A stretch of 32,386 nucleotides of DNA from Lachnospiraceae bacterium (lineage in GTDB: Bacteria > Bacillota > Clostridia > Lachnospirales > Lachnospiraceae), in NCBI GenBank assembly GCA_017399445.1, contig JAFQCM010000017.1:1-32386 (forward strand), in the 5' to 3' direction. This document shows, in pieces, positions 23,411-32,386 of this stretch; within the stretch, counting starts at the first letter, position 1, and every line of letters starts with the position of its first letter. The position numbers were made by a program, and so were the translations under genes. The notes beneath the pieces were generated by a model that ran no database searches, was not told where the DNA came from, and saw only the letters and a program-made list of their open reading frames with translations.

Positions 23411-23490
23411 CCTTTCTGCCTTCTTATGCTTAGTATCTTGGGCGTGTTAGGGATAACCGGCAAATTTCCCCAGAAAATTGGAAATTATAG

Positions 23491-23519
23491 TTGACACACC
23501 AGGCAAAGTATACTATAAT
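23491..23519 (+). promoter_or_regulatory. Promoter for rplM-rpsI
   Basis: TTGACA (23491-23496) and TATAAT (23514-23519), 17-nt spacing: a fully consensus sigma-A promoter, just outside the IS. It explains how rplM-rpsI stay expressed after the IS cut them from truA. Confidence 0.95.
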
Positions 23520-23525
23520 ATTTTA

Positions 23526-23648
23526 CTGTGCGAGGGTCAGTGACGGACACACTGATTTCCTAAAGCTCTTTTCAAAGCCCCGAAAAGATGCAATCTTCGT
23601 ACTAGAATATGAAATGTAATTAGTGGAACTTTACAAGGAGGAAAACCA
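23526..23648 (+). promoter_or_regulatory. rplM 5' leader, candidate L13-type leader
   Basis: The leader is about 120 nt. TCAGTG (23537-23542) pairs with CACTGA (23550-23555), and CTTTTC (23568-23573) with GAAAAG (23582-23587). B. subtilis has a known L13 leader before rplM; I cannot confirm the same family here from sequence reading alone. Confidence 0.45.
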
Positions 23649-24077
23649 ATGAAAACATTTATGGCTAGTCCATCTACAATTGAAAGAAAATGGTATGTAG
23701 TTGACGCTACAGGATATACATTAGGTCGTTTAGCATCAGAAGTTGCTAAAGTTTTAAGAGGAAAGAACAAAGCTATCTTTACTCCTCACATTGATACAGG
23801 TGATTACGTAATCGTAGTTAATGCTGATAAAATTAAAGTAACAGGTAAGAAATTACAGCAGAAAATATACTACAATCACTCAGATTATGTTGGTGGTATG
23901 AAAGAAACAACATTAAAAGAAATGATGGAAAAGAAACCTGAAAGAGTTATCGAACTTGCTGTTAAAGGTATGCTTCCAAAGGGACCTTTAGGAAGACAGA
24001 TGTATAAAAAGCTTCATGTATATGCAGGACCAGAACATGATCATGCAGCTCAGAAGCCAGAAGTATTAACATTTTAA
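23649..24077 (+). CDS. rplM: 50S ribosomal protein L13
   Basis: L13 is an early large-subunit assembly protein. The 142-residue product starts [20 protein letters not shown] and contains [20 protein letters not shown] and the final [27 protein letters not shown] precedes it. It is followed by rpsI 21 nt later. Confidence 0.97.
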   Translation: MKTFMASPSTIERKWYVVDATGYTLGRLASEVAKVLRGKNKAIFTPHIDTGDYVIVVNADKIKVTGKKLQQKIYYNHSDYVGGMKETTLKEMMEKKPERVIELAVKGMLPKGPLGRQMYKKLHVYAGPEHDHAAQKPEVLTF

Positions 24078-24098
24078 TTGACAAGGAGGTAATTTCAA

Positions 24099-24494
24099 GT
24101 GGCTAAGAATTCAAAATTCTATGGAACAGGTAGAAGAAAAAAATCAATTGCTAGAGTTTATTTAGTACCTGGTAAAGGAAACATTACTATAAATAAAAGA
24201 ACTATTGACGAATATTTCGGATTAGAAACATTAAAGGTTATCGTACGTCAGCCTTTAGCATTAACAGAAACAGCAGATAAATTTGATGTTATCGTTAATG
24301 TACATGGTGGTGGATACACAGGACAGGCTGGAGCAATCCGTCATGGAATCTCAAGAGCTTTATTACAGGCAGACGGAGAATACCGTCCAGCACTTAAGAA
24401 AGCTGGTTTCTTAACAAGAGATCCTCGTATGAAAGAAAGAAAGAAATACGGACTCAAAGCTGCACGTCGTGCACCACAGTTCTCAAAGAGATAA
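24099..24494 (+). CDS. rpsI: 30S ribosomal protein S9
   Basis: S9 has a C-terminal tail that reaches the P-site tRNA. The 131-residue product starts with GTG (24099), then [39 protein letters not shown] and ends RAPQFSKR, with the functional terminal Lys-Arg. AAGGAGGT supports the start. A terminator follows directly. Confidence 0.97.
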   Translation: MAKNSKFYGTGRRKKSIARVYLVPGKGNITINKRTIDEYFGLETLKVIVRQPLALTETADKFDVIVNVHGGGYTGQAGAIRHGISRALLQADGEYRPALKKAGFLTRDPRMKERKKYGLKAARRAPQFSKR

Positions 24495-24508
24495 TAATCA
24501 GAACATTC

Positions 24509-24547
24509 AAAACCCTTGTAAACGCTGGTTTGCAGGGGTTTTATTTT
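24509..24547 (+). terminator. Terminator after rpsI
   Basis: AAAACCCTTGTAAAC (24509-24523) pairs fully with GTTTGCAGGGGTTTT (24528-24542), 15 pairs including two G-U, with a GCTG loop and a T-rich tail. Confidence 0.92.
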
Positions 24548-24621
24548 AGCTTAAATTAAACTTATAAAAACATCAGGCACAGCTGAAATATACTTATGAA
24601 AAATAGGCAGGGGAGAGTGTT

Positions 24622-25977
24622 ATGGATTATTTTAATATTAAATTTCACAATACAACCATAAAAAATGAAATATTTGCAGGTATTGCCATGTTTATGGCAA
24701 TGTCTTATATACTAGTTGTAAATCCTACCATATTGTCTGCTACAGGAATGGATTACAATGGAGTATTTCTGGCTACTGTATGTGTATCAGGATTTACCAC
24801 CATTGTTTCCGCATTTTATACAAGGCTTCCAATTGCATTGGCGCCCGGGCTTGGGCTTGCTAGTATTTTTTCGGGGCTTGCAACGGGTCCTGATGGGGTA
24901 CAGTGGCAGATGCTGATGTTAGCTACCTATGTTTCGGGAATTTTGATATGTGGCTTTGTAAAATTTTCCATATATGATAAAATCATGGAGATAATAGATG
25001 ATGATTTCAGAGGAATGGTTATGTCTGGAATTGGAATGGCTTTATTTTTATATGGAATCAGCACAACTGGTCTTATAAAAAAGCAAAATGGTATGTATAC
25101 CTATGGAAGTATGGAAGTTGTTCCGATTGTTATTACAGTAATTAGTCTTTTCGTTATCTACATAATGAAAAAATATAACAAAAAGGGTTTCGTGTTAATT
25201 GGACTTTTAGTGGCCTATGCTTTGAGTATTTGTGTAAGTTATTATACTGCATATGAGCAAACAGGTATTTCTGTTAACAAATATCTTGGAGATATTTTTT
25301 CTTTTTCCTACAATGCTATGGATATTACTAAGGTTATGTTTGCATTTCCAGATATTTGTGAGATTATTTATGATAAAAAAACATTAATACAGTTTATTCA
25401 TGCAGTTTTTGTGTTCGTAATGGGGCATTTTTTTGATGCCATAGGAACAAATATGTCTGCCTTTGATGCAATTAACAGTGGTATAGACCATAGAATGAAA
25501 GAAACAGTAAGCTTAAAGAGAGTGATTACGGTAGATGGTGTTGGAAATGTTGTCAGTGGTTTCATGGGAACATCAACAGTTACCAGTTATGGAGAATCAC
25601 TAGTAGGAATTGTAAGTGGAGGGAAAACAGGAATCACAGCACTTACTACAGGGTGTCTGTTTTTGTTATGCTTTTTCTTTTCGCCCCTGTTTACTTCCAT
25701 GGCAACCTATGTTGCTGCACCGGCACTTATCTATGTGGGATTGGAACTAGTTTTAAGATTTCGGGCATATGACAGAAAGAAAGTGATTTTTTTTGTATTT
25801 GGATTGTGTCTTATAACTTATGTTGGAGTGACATTTGATATTGGAAATGCAGTTTTGTACGGATTGATTATCTATACTGTAATGAAAATTATAATTGAAA
25901 AGAAAAAACCGGTATCTCATTGGTGGCTAATGTTGATATTTGCAACAATTAATCTAGTCTTGGATTTTGTTGTGTAG
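24622..25977 (+). CDS. NCS2-family permease (AzgA/GhxP-like, purine-type)
   Basis: The 451-residue protein has about 12-13 membrane helices and NCS2 features: [19 protein letters not shown], the helix-3 [20 protein letters not shown] and [19 protein letters not shown] with the family Glu, then GLTAL-like [11 protein letters not shown]. These point to the AzgA branch that carries adenine, guanine or hypoxanthine by proton symport. Several residues of the usual ALPFALAPGMGL motif are changed ([16 protein letters not shown]), so the substrate is uncertain. It is 11 nt upstream of the kinase gene, probably one operon. No purine riboswitch is seen before it. Confidence 0.85.
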   Translation: MDYFNIKFHNTTIKNEIFAGIAMFMAMSYILVVNPTILSATGMDYNGVFLATVCVSGFTTIVSAFYTRLPIALAPGLGLASIFSGLATGPDGVQWQMLMLATYVSGILICGFVKFSIYDKIMEIIDDDFRGMVMSGIGMALFLYGISTTGLIKKQNGMYTYGSMEVVPIVITVISLFVIYIMKKYNKKGFVLIGLLVAYALSICVSYYTAYEQTGISVNKYLGDIFSFSYNAMDITKVMFAFPDICEIIYDKKTLIQFIHAVFVFVMGHFFDAIGTNMSAFDAINSGIDHRMKETVSLKRVITVDGVGNVVSGFMGTSTVTSYGESLVGIVSGGKTGITALTTGCLFLLCFFFSPLFTSMATYVAAPALIYVGLELVLRFRAYDRKKVIFFVFGLCLITYVGVTFDIGNAVLYGLIIYTVMKIIIEKKKPVSHWWLMLIFATINLVLDFVV

Positions 25978-25988
25978 GGGGGAAGGAT

Positions 25989-28835
25989 ATGAGTTTGTTA
26001 TTATCGGTGTTTTTTATTGCATTGGGAACAGTATCCTTTGTATTGGCAGTGAATAATATCATTCAAGAAGATAAACATCTGCCTGGTAATTGGTATTTTC
26101 TCTTTTTAGGGCTTTTTAGTTTCATCTGGTCTCTTGGAATGGGAGTATTTATATTACAAACAACCCCAAAAGGAGCATATTTTTGGAGAGCCTTTTATCT
26201 TATTGGAGTGATGGGATTTATAGTCATGTCAGGCCTTTTGGTTGGTATATGGCTGAATATTCCACCTCTTTTCAGAAAGCTGGCAGATACATATTATGTA
26301 TTTGGTGCTTTGCTAGTATATCCGGTGATTAGTGTTCGTAATGCTTGTGAGGTTGTGCTTACGGACTATGGTGTGTCATACTATACAGAGGAATATATTG
26401 GACGTACAATTTATAATATGTATTTAATAGGTTATATTATCATTTTATGTTCGGAAATGATATACTGTCTTGTACGAAAGGCAAAGAGAAGAGAAATTGT
26501 TATGGCGAAGTCCTGTATTCTTGTGCTTATTATTATCGGTGCAGGTTTGTTTATGGATACATTTACCTTTGGGGTACAACGTCCGGCATTTCCGGCGAGT
26601 TCCATTTGTCAGCCAGTCGCAGTTATCTTTGCTTATGCAATGTCCAGACGAACCAAAATAAACAATATAAGCGTACAAAACTTGTCAGATTACATATATG
26701 CATCTGTTAATGTACCTATGTTGATTGTGGATGAAAATCATTATCTGAAAATATGTAATGCAAAAGCCATTGATTTTTTTGATATGCCAAATGAATTGTT
26801 AAAACAGAAGACATTAGATGAATTGTTTGATTTGCCATTAACAACAGAGGTTGAAAAAGATGAACAATCAAAAACAATAGAATGTATTTGTGCATTAAAT
26901 AATAAAGTTTGCAAATTAGAGATTAGTCATGTTAAGGACAGCTATAATGAATTTATAAGTGATATCATTGTAGTGAATGATATGACGGAAGCCTACAGAA
27001 TAATAGAAGAATTAAATACGGCAAAAGAAGAAGCTATCAGTGCAAATAATGCTAAGAGTGCCTTTCTTGCCAATATGAGCCATGAGATTCGTACTCCTAT
27101 GAATTCTATCATAGGCATGAGTGAGATATTGCTGAGGGGAGAACTTAATGATGATACTGCGAAAAATATAAACCAGATTTATAATGCAGGAAAGAGCTTG
27201 TTAGAAATCATTAATGATATATTAGATCTTTCAAAAATTGAATCCGGTAAATATGAGATAGTCAATGAAGAATATGATTTTGGTTCCATAATATATGATG
27301 TTATCAGCCTGATTAAGATTAGAATTATAGAAAAAGAGGTAAGCTTAACATATGAAACTGGTGATAATGTGCCAAGTATTTTATATGGAGATGTAATACG
27401 GATAAAGCAAATTCTTATTAACATATTGAGCAATGCGGTGAAGTTCACGAGAAAAGGTTTTATAAAGCTGAGAATTGACAGCGAAAAGCTTGAAGGTAAG
27501 AAGTGTAAGATTGTGTTTAAAGTAATTGATACCGGTATAGGCATTAAGGAAGAGGATTACCTGAAAATGTTCGAAGCATTCAGCCAGGTAGATACCAAAA
27601 AGAACCATTTGGTAAAGGGAACCGGTTTAGGATTGGCAATAGCAAAAAATCTTTGTGAACTTATGAATGGGAGTATACAGGTGGAAAGTGTTTATGGAGA
27701 AGGAAGTACTTTTACCATGATTATTGAGCAGGAAGTTATAGATGAGACTCCTCTGATGTTGGTCGACGATTTAACAGAAAGAAGAGGGACAAAAAAAAGT
27801 ATATTCTTTCCTACATCCAGTGAAGCTATGTCCGGCAAAAGAATACTGGTGGTGGATGATAATACTACGAATCTTATTATAGTAAAGGGACTGCTTGAAC
27901 CGTATAAGCTTTTAATAGATACTGCATCTGGTGGAGAGGAAGCAATCAGTCTTGTGAAAAACAATAAGTACGCCCTTATATTTATGGACCATATGATGCC
28001 AGAAAAGGATGGGGTTGAAACCACAAAAGAAATTCGGCAGCTGGCACTGGAATATTGTAAAACCGTACCAATTGTTGCATTGACAGCTAATGCAGTGTAT
28101 GGTGCAAAAAAAGAATTGATATCAGCAGGCTTTGATGATTATGTTGCTAAGCCAATTGATGTAAAGCAGTTAGAAGAGGTTTTATATAAGTATCTGACTG
28201 GTTTAGAAACAAGTGCTGTGTCAGATGTGGAAGGAAAAGCTCCATCAATAGTTATCGATGGAATTGATACAAAAAGTGCTATTGAAAACATGAAAATTAA
28301 GGAAGATACATACATAAATATATTGGAGACTTACCACAAGGATTTGGAGGCAACCATTCAGCGTATTGACCAGGCAAAAAGTAAGGAGGATATTAAAAAT
28401 TTCGTGATTGATGTACACGGAATAAAGTCATCCAGTGCCAGTGTTGGAGCTATGGAATTGTCAGAATTGGCGAAGGAACTTGAGATGGCAGGTAAGGAAC
28501 AGCAATTAGACTTTATAGAGTCGCACTACGATAATTTTATAAGAAAATCGGAAGAGATGGTAAAGAATCTCAAGGAGTTCTTTGCAGAAGAAAGTGTGAA
28601 TAAGGAAGAAAGAAATGTTACAGATTTCGTGCAACACAGGTTGGACACAGAGTGGATGAAAGCTATGGTGGATGCATGTGAGGATATGGATTCACAAAGT
28701 ATTGCAAAACTAATTGAAACATTAAAGGATAAAAAGTTTAATGAGGATGACAGTAAGAAAATTAAGCAGATGATAGAGTATGCAAATCAATATGATTATG
28801 ATGAAATCATTGCTGTCTTACAAGGAGAATTGTGA
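25989..28835 (+). CDS. 7TM hybrid histidine kinase with PAS, REC and HPt domains
   Basis: The 948-residue protein has seven N-terminal membrane helices (about 1-220, 7TM kinase type), a PAS-like domain (about 235-335), HisKA with His365 in SHEIRTPMN, HATPase (Asn478 in the N box, [17 protein letters not shown]), a receiver domain with Asp667 in FMDHMMP and Lys in VAKPID, and an HPt-type helix bundle with His810 in DVHGIKSSS. About 80 further residues form a helical tail. Phosphate could thus move His-Asp-His to the next gene product. SD is GGGGGAAGG overlapping the permease stop. The ligand is not known; the permease next to it suggests a purine or related molecule (inference). Confidence 0.92.
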   Translation: MSLLLSVFFIALGTVSFVLAVNNIIQEDKHLPGNWYFLFLGLFSFIWSLGMGVFILQTTPKGAYFWRAFYLIGVMGFIVMSGLLVGIWLNIPPLFRKLADTYYVFGALLVYPVISVRNACEVVLTDYGVSYYTEEYIGRTIYNMYLIGYIIILCSEMIYCLVRKAKRREIVMAKSCILVLIIIGAGLFMDTFTFGVQRPAFPASSICQPVAVIFAYAMSRRTKINNISVQNLSDYIYASVNVPMLIVDENHYLKICNAKAIDFFDMPNELLKQKTLDELFDLPLTTEVEKDEQSKTIECICALNNKVCKLEISHVKDSYNEFISDIIVVNDMTEAYRIIEELNTAKEEAISANNAKSAFLANMSHEIRTPMNSIIGMSEILLRGELNDDTAKNINQIYNAGKSLLEIINDILDLSKIESGKYEIVNEEYDFGSIIYDVISLIKIRIIEKEVSLTYETGDNVPSILYGDVIRIKQILINILSNAVKFTRKGFIKLRIDSEKLEGKKCKIVFKVIDTGIGIKEEDYLKMFEAFSQVDTKKNHLVKGTGLGLAIAKNLCELMNGSIQVESVYGEGSTFTMIIEQEVIDETPLMLVDDLTERRGTKKSIFFPTSSEAMSGKRILVVDDNTTNLIIVKGLLEPYKLLIDTASGGEEAISLVKNNKYALIFMDHMMPEKDGVETTKEIRQLALEYCKTVPIVALTANAVYGAKKELISAGFDDYVAKPIDVKQLEEVLYKYLTGLETSAVSDVEGKAPSIVIDGIDTKSAIENMKIKEDTYINILETYHKDLEATIQRIDQAKSKEDIKNFVIDVHGIKSSSASVGAMELSELAKELEMAGKEQQLDFIESHYDNFIRKSEEMVKNLKEFFAEESVNKEERNVTDFVQHRLDTEWMKAMVDACEDMDSQSIAKLIETLKDKKFNEDDSKKIKQMIEYANQYDYDEIIAVLQGEL

Positions 28836-28846
28836 GGAGGAAGGAA

Positions 28847-30847
28847 ATGAAGCACATTCTGGTTGTGGATGATACACCTACAAATTTGAGTTTTGTTGAA
28901 AGTGTATTAAAGGATAAGTATAAACTTGCATTGGCTAAATCCGGTGAAAGAGCGGTAAAATATTTGGAAAAAACAAAAGTTGATTTGGTATTGTTAGATA
29001 TTATGATGCAGGAAATGGATGGGTTTGAAACTTTTCAACGTATTAAGCAGCTACCAAAGAACAAAAATACGCCAATCATTTTTTTGACAGCAGATGTAAA
29101 TGTTGAAAATGAAATTAAAGGACTAAAGATGGGGGCAGCAGATTTTATCAGAAAGCCCTTTGTTCCGGAAATAATGTTGAACAGAATAGGCCATATATTG
29201 CAGTTAGAAGAGCTTATGTCGGATCTTGAAAAGAAAGTGGAAGAAAAAACAAAGCAAATAGAACAAATTTCTTTTGAGACAATAGCTACCATAGCCAGTA
29301 TGATTGAAGCAAAGGACAGCTACACAAAAGGACATTCCGTTCGTGTGTCAGAATATAGTGCAAAGCTGGCAAAAAGACTGGGATGGGAAGATGAAAAGAT
29401 TCAGAATTTAAAATATATCGCATTACTTCATGATATTGGAAAGGTTGGGATTCCTGACAGTGTTTTGAATAAACCTGGAAAACTTACAGAGATTGAATAT
29501 GAAATTATTAAATCACATACGACCATAGGCGGAGATATTTTAAGGGACATTGAAACTATACCAGGGGTGTCCATAGGTGCAAAATATCATCATGAAAGAT
29601 ATGATGGCAAGGGATATCCTACAGGAATTGCTGGTAATGAGATTCCGGAAGTTGCAAGAATCATATGTATTTGTGATGCTTATGATGCCATGAACAGCAG
29701 AAGGGTCTACAGAGATAAATTATCCATAGAAGCGATCTGTGAACAGTTTGAGGCTGGAAAGGGTACACAGTTTGATGCTTATTTTGCAGAGGTGTTTTTA
29801 GAACTTATACAAAATGGAGAGCTTTCTATTGAGGAGGATATTGGTAATAAAAATGTGGAAAAGACAATTTCTGGTGAAAGTACGCTTCTTTTGAATCAGA
29901 TTGTTAAAAATATAGAAGAAGAAACTCAGAAAAATGAAAAATATGATTTTCTTACAGGTCTCTTAAACAGAAAGCATGGTGAGACGGAAATTGCAGAAGC
30001 GTTAAAAGAAACTTCAGGATGTTTGGCATTTGTTGATCTGGATAATCTTAAGAAAACCAATGATATTATGGGCCATCTTGCTGGTGATTATGCAATCAAA
30101 AGTGTGGGAGAGGTGTTATTGTCCTTTGATGAAAATGTAATTATTTCCCGGATTGGGGGAGATGAGTTTTTATATTACTTAATGGATGTAGATGAAGAAA
30201 AAGCAAAAGTAAAGATAGAAGCTATTATGGAAGAATTTAATCACAAAAAGAAAGAGAATACATATTTATCCTTTTCTTCCCTATCCATAGGAATGTGCAT
30301 GACACAAAAAAATGATGTTTATTCAGAGGTCTTAAAAAAGGCTGATAAGGCTTTGTATCACATAAAACAAAATGGCAAAGCTGGCTATTATATGCATACA
30401 CCTACGGAGGGAGAAGGTAATAAAAAAACCTCTGTAGATTTGAAAAGAATTGTAAAAAACTTAGTGGATAGCGGAGACAATCAGGGAACACGCAACTTAG
30501 AGTACAGAGAGTTCACAAAGATATATGATTTTGTTCAAAATTTTGTAGTAAGGTTTGGTTATAATATGCATTTTTTGATGCTGACTCTTGAACCAGAGGA
30601 TTCTAATCATAATGATATAGAGGAACAGGAATATGCCATGAAATGTATGGAAAAAACCATTAAGGATGTTCTTCGTAATATTGATGTGAGTACAAGATTT
30701 AGCAGTGAACAGTTTTTAGTTGTACTTCTTAATGCGGAAATAAAGGATATTGAATTGATTGTGAACAGACTATTTGAAAGTTTCCATAAAATATATCATA
30801 GAAATGCAATAAACTTAAGTTATGATGTAGCAGATTTGAACAGTTAG
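28847..30847 (+). CDS. Response regulator with HD-GYP and GGDEF domains plus degenerate GGDEF
   Basis: The 666-residue protein begins with a receiver domain (VVDDTPTNLS; Asp51 in LLDIMM; Lys in IRKPF), a coiled linker, an HD-GYP c-di-GMP phosphodiesterase domain (His195-Asp196 in LLHDIGKVGIPD; GYP 256-258 in DGKGYPTG; HHERYDG) and a GGDEF diguanylate cyclase domain with an intact GGDEF (437-441) but no RxxD inhibition site. A last domain (about 560-666) resembles GGDEF folds but has SSEQF (619-623) in the key place and is thus likely inactive. ATG 28847 has GAGGAGGAAGG upstream; the start at 28832 overlaps the kinase end. It is the probable output partner of the kinase. Confidence 0.92.
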   Translation: MKHILVVDDTPTNLSFVESVLKDKYKLALAKSGERAVKYLEKTKVDLVLLDIMMQEMDGFETFQRIKQLPKNKNTPIIFLTADVNVENEIKGLKMGAADFIRKPFVPEIMLNRIGHILQLEELMSDLEKKVEEKTKQIEQISFETIATIASMIEAKDSYTKGHSVRVSEYSAKLAKRLGWEDEKIQNLKYIALLHDIGKVGIPDSVLNKPGKLTEIEYEIIKSHTTIGGDILRDIETIPGVSIGAKYHHERYDGKGYPTGIAGNEIPEVARIICICDAYDAMNSRRVYRDKLSIEAICEQFEAGKGTQFDAYFAEVFLELIQNGELSIEEDIGNKNVEKTISGESTLLLNQIVKNIEEETQKNEKYDFLTGLLNRKHGETEIAEALKETSGCLAFVDLDNLKKTNDIMGHLAGDYAIKSVGEVLLSFDENVIISRIGGDEFLYYLMDVDEEKAKVKIEAIMEEFNHKKKENTYLSFSSLSIGMCMTQKNDVYSEVLKKADKALYHIKQNGKAGYYMHTPTEGEGNKKTSVDLKRIVKNLVDSGDNQGTRNLEYREFTKIYDFVQNFVVRFGYNMHFLMLTLEPEDSNHNDIEEQEYAMKCMEKTIKDVLRNIDVSTRFSSEQFLVVLLNAEIKDIELIVNRLFESFHKIYHRNAINLSYDVADLNS

Positions 30848-30884
30848 TTCGGTCACGACCGAGCCGGTGTAAATCGAATTAAAA

Positions 30885-30913
30885 TTGAAAATACTAGATA
30901 ACGCGACTATACT
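30885..30913 (+). promoter_or_regulatory. Promoter upstream of the MerR region
   Basis: TTGAAA (30885-30890) and TATACT (30908-30913), 17-nt spacing. RNA would start near 30920, 150 nt before the MerR-type gene. A short palindrome TCGGTC-AC-GACCGA (30849-30862) stands just before. Confidence 0.65.
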
Positions 30914-30961
30914 ATAATTAGCACAATATAAGCGTGATTAGCAGAATTTTTCTACAAAAAC

Positions 30962-30992
30962 TTGACTTTCCCCTTGGGTCAAGGTGTAATTT
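30962..30992 (+). promoter_or_regulatory. MerR-type promoter with 19-nt spacer
   Basis: TTGACT (30962-30967) and TAATTT (30987-30992) are 19 nt apart, the long spacing used by MerR-activated promoters. The dyad CCTTG-GGT-CAAGG lies between the boxes (30972-30984), and CTTGAC...GTCAAG spans them. It suggests autoregulation by the next gene. Confidence 0.72.
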
Positions 30993-31068
30993 TAAGAAGA
31001 AATGGGGAAGGAAATGATTAATTTTCTGCCATTAATAAATAAAAATTTTTAAGAAGAAAGGGAATTCT

Positions 31069-32202
31069 ATGACAATTAAAGAGGTAGAAAAGTTAACAGG
31101 ATTAACAGCAAAAAGCATACGTTATTATGAAGCAAAAGGTTTGCTTACAGTAGAACGGAATGAAGGAAATTCTTATCGGAGCTATTCAGAAAATGAAGTG
31201 AATAGATTGAATTGGATAAAACTATTTCGATATCTGGATTTTAGTATTGAAGAAATACGACAGCTGCTGGATAAAGGTGAGGAGCAAGTGAAAGAAGCAC
31301 TGAAAGATAAGGCAGAAACTTTTGCACAGAATAAGAATATCTGTGAAGATAAACAGGAGATGTGTTTATCTTTGGCAAAAGATTACAAAGCAAAGCCTGA
31401 AATAATTCAGGAGTATAACGAAACCATTGAATTTTTAGAAAGTGATGAAATAGCAGAAATAATTGAGAGATTAAAGGATGTAGGATGTCCAAACCTTCCT
31501 GTAACGATTATTTCTACAATGATTTGCTTAGGGCCTATTTTGTGGTTAGCGGTAATTGTTGCTCTGTTAGTTGGAATAGAAAAATTGATATCACCGAAAA
31601 ATTATTTATTTTATGAACATCAGCCAATTGCAAGTATTGTGATGATTTGGTTGATTATGATACCAGTAATTTTAGTATGTCTGTTACTTTGTGGAAAGAT
31701 TTTCAAAAGAACCAGAGAAGACCTGGAAGGAATTAATGATATTGTGTGCATTTGGAATCATTTAGGTAAATGGCGTCTGGCAGTGATTTTTCTATGGTTA
31801 GTTGGCTTATATTGTTGTGTAACCAGTGTTACATTTGTAACTGAAGATTCCATTATATATCGTTCTCCAATGAATCCGGCAGGGACCACATATGGATATT
31901 CAGATGTAGAGAAAATTACTACTGGATTTGGTGATAAAACTTTTGCAATTGCAGAGTATAAGAAAAAAGGTAATTTCTTTTATCAAATTGTATTGGATGG
32001 GAAAAAGATTACTTTTCATGTGCCAAGTGTCAATGAGGAAATTGAGAGATATCAAGAGGATTCCTATCTGGAATTAGAGGAATTCGACCAGAAATTGTTC
32101 AGTCTGGGGATTTTTAAAACGGCATCAGAGGAAGGGTATGAAAATTGTGATTTAGATCAGCAGTTTGTAGAGCGGTTTTTGAGGATTATTCGGTTGAAAT
32201 AA
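31069..32202 (+). CDS. MerR-type regulator fused to membrane segments and a PH-like C-terminus
   Basis: The 377-residue protein starts with a MerR helix-turn-helix (TIKEVEKLTGLTAKSIRYYE, KGLLTVERNEGNSYRSYSEN) and dimer helix (about 1-125), then three hydrophobic segments (about 143-170, 186-209, 235-257) and a C-terminal soluble domain (258-377) of beta character with charged loops, beginning TEDSIIYRSPMNP. It is thus a membrane-bound one-component regulator, a rare MerR layout. Three segments would place the C-terminus outside; this is a prediction by eye. AGAAAGGGA lies upstream of ATG 31069. No target gene other than itself is visible. Confidence 0.82.
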   Translation: MTIKEVEKLTGLTAKSIRYYEAKGLLTVERNEGNSYRSYSENEVNRLNWIKLFRYLDFSIEEIRQLLDKGEEQVKEALKDKAETFAQNKNICEDKQEMCLSLAKDYKAKPEIIQEYNETIEFLESDEIAEIIERLKDVGCPNLPVTIISTMICLGPILWLAVIVALLVGIEKLISPKNYLFYEHQPIASIVMIWLIMIPVILVCLLLCGKIFKRTREDLEGINDIVCIWNHLGKWRLAVIFLWLVGLYCCVTSVTFVTEDSIIYRSPMNPAGTTYGYSDVEKITTGFGDKTFAIAEYKKKGNFFYQIVLDGKKITFHVPSVNEEIERYQEDSYLELEEFDQKLFSLGIFKTASEEGYENCDLDQQFVERFLRIIRLK

Positions 32203-32329
32203 TAGAAAATTTCTTAAGCCGGAAAAACATAAGCCGAAAAAACACCCACGACAAACGCATGAGTAAATAAATTGTGAACAAAATTCATTTTATCTGTTAC
32301 AATGGAAGAAAAAACAGGTGGATGAGAAC

Positions 32330-32386
32330 ATGGAACAATTATTACAATGGATGGAAGTAATCGAAGATATTAGACAGCAATCAAAA
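32330..32386 (+). CDS. Start of an open reading frame, possibly an ISAs1-type transposase
   Basis: Only 19 codons fit before the window ends: MEQLLQWMEVIEDIRQQSK. The pattern of an initial hydrophobic helix followed by I-x-D-x-R-Q resembles ISAs1-family transposase N-termini, where I-P-D-P-R is typical. AGGTGGATGAG precedes the ATG. The call is weak and needs the sequence to the right. Confidence 0.4.
   Translation, partial: MEQLLQWMEVIEDIRQQSK

Larger units (their letters stand above)
21524..23412. mobile_element. IS1182-family insertion sequence, about 1.9 kb
   Basis: The element has inverted ends GGGGCTGTCGC (21524-21534) and GCGACAGCCCC (23402-23412), extendable to 14 bp with AAA/TTT. 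It holds a single full-length DDE transposase gene. It splits truA from rplM, which are neighbours in the conserved gene order. I could not see a clear target-site duplication. Each end has its own hairpin with an inward T-run. The transposase is intact, so the element may be active. Confidence 0.88.

Noticed and set aside
24495..24621. Possible purine riboswitch before the NCS2 permease
   Set aside because: After the terminator only about 75 nt remain and the conserved loops of the purine aptamer are not present.

Overview
The window is AT-rich, Gram-positive chromosomal DNA. The genes use strong AGGAGG-type ribosome binding sites, zinc-type S14 and L36 proteins and several GTG or TTG starts. 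The gene order is the Clostridia version of the spc/alpha ribosomal region. The long L17, the BIG2/transglutaminase surface protein and the many DUF1703-type and 7TM-kinase features suggest a gut-type Lachnospiraceae member; this placement is an inference from style and gene content, not a match.

Layout. Positions 1-7291 hold the end of rplN, then rplX-rplE-rpsZ-rpsH-rplF-rplR-rpsE-rpmD-rplO-secY-adk-map-KOW protein-infA, closed by a terminator. Positions 7292-10577 are an insertion into the usual infA-rpmJ junction: a DUF1703-type ATPase/nuclease gene, a secreted beta-rich protein, and about 540 bp of non-coding DNA packed with hairpins. A new promoter restarts rpmJ-rpsM-rpsK-rpsD-rpoA-rplQ (10578-14286), which also ends in a strong terminator. 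A second insertion (14464-17940) carries a cell-surface BIG2/transglutaminase protein and a small XRE regulator paired with a membrane protein. The conserved series continues with ecfA1-ecfA2-ecfT-truA (18167-21493), is interrupted by an IS1182-type insertion sequence (21524-23412), and resumes with rplM-rpsI under their own promoter. From 24622 the content changes to an NCS2 purine-type permease, a 7TM hybrid histidine kinase and a REC/HD-GYP/GGDEF regulator, then a membrane-spanning MerR-type regulator and the first codons of what looks like a transposase.

How it works together. Most genes build ribosomes, the transcription apparatus (RpoA) and the secretion channel (SecY), with maturation (Map), nucleotide balance (Adk) and ECF vitamin-uptake energising proteins. 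The kinase/c-di-GMP pair lies directly after the permease and may link a small-molecule signal to c-di-GMP turnover (inference).

The most interesting unexplained material is RNA-level: a roughly 300-nt multi-helix element between rpmJ and rpsM; a trio of related hairpins between rpsH and rplF, two of which differ by compensatory base changes; and further long hairpins in the secY-adk, rpsD-rpoA and 10.1-10.5 kb spacers. A near-perfect 24-bp inverted repeat sits in the divergent promoter region at 18.0 kb.
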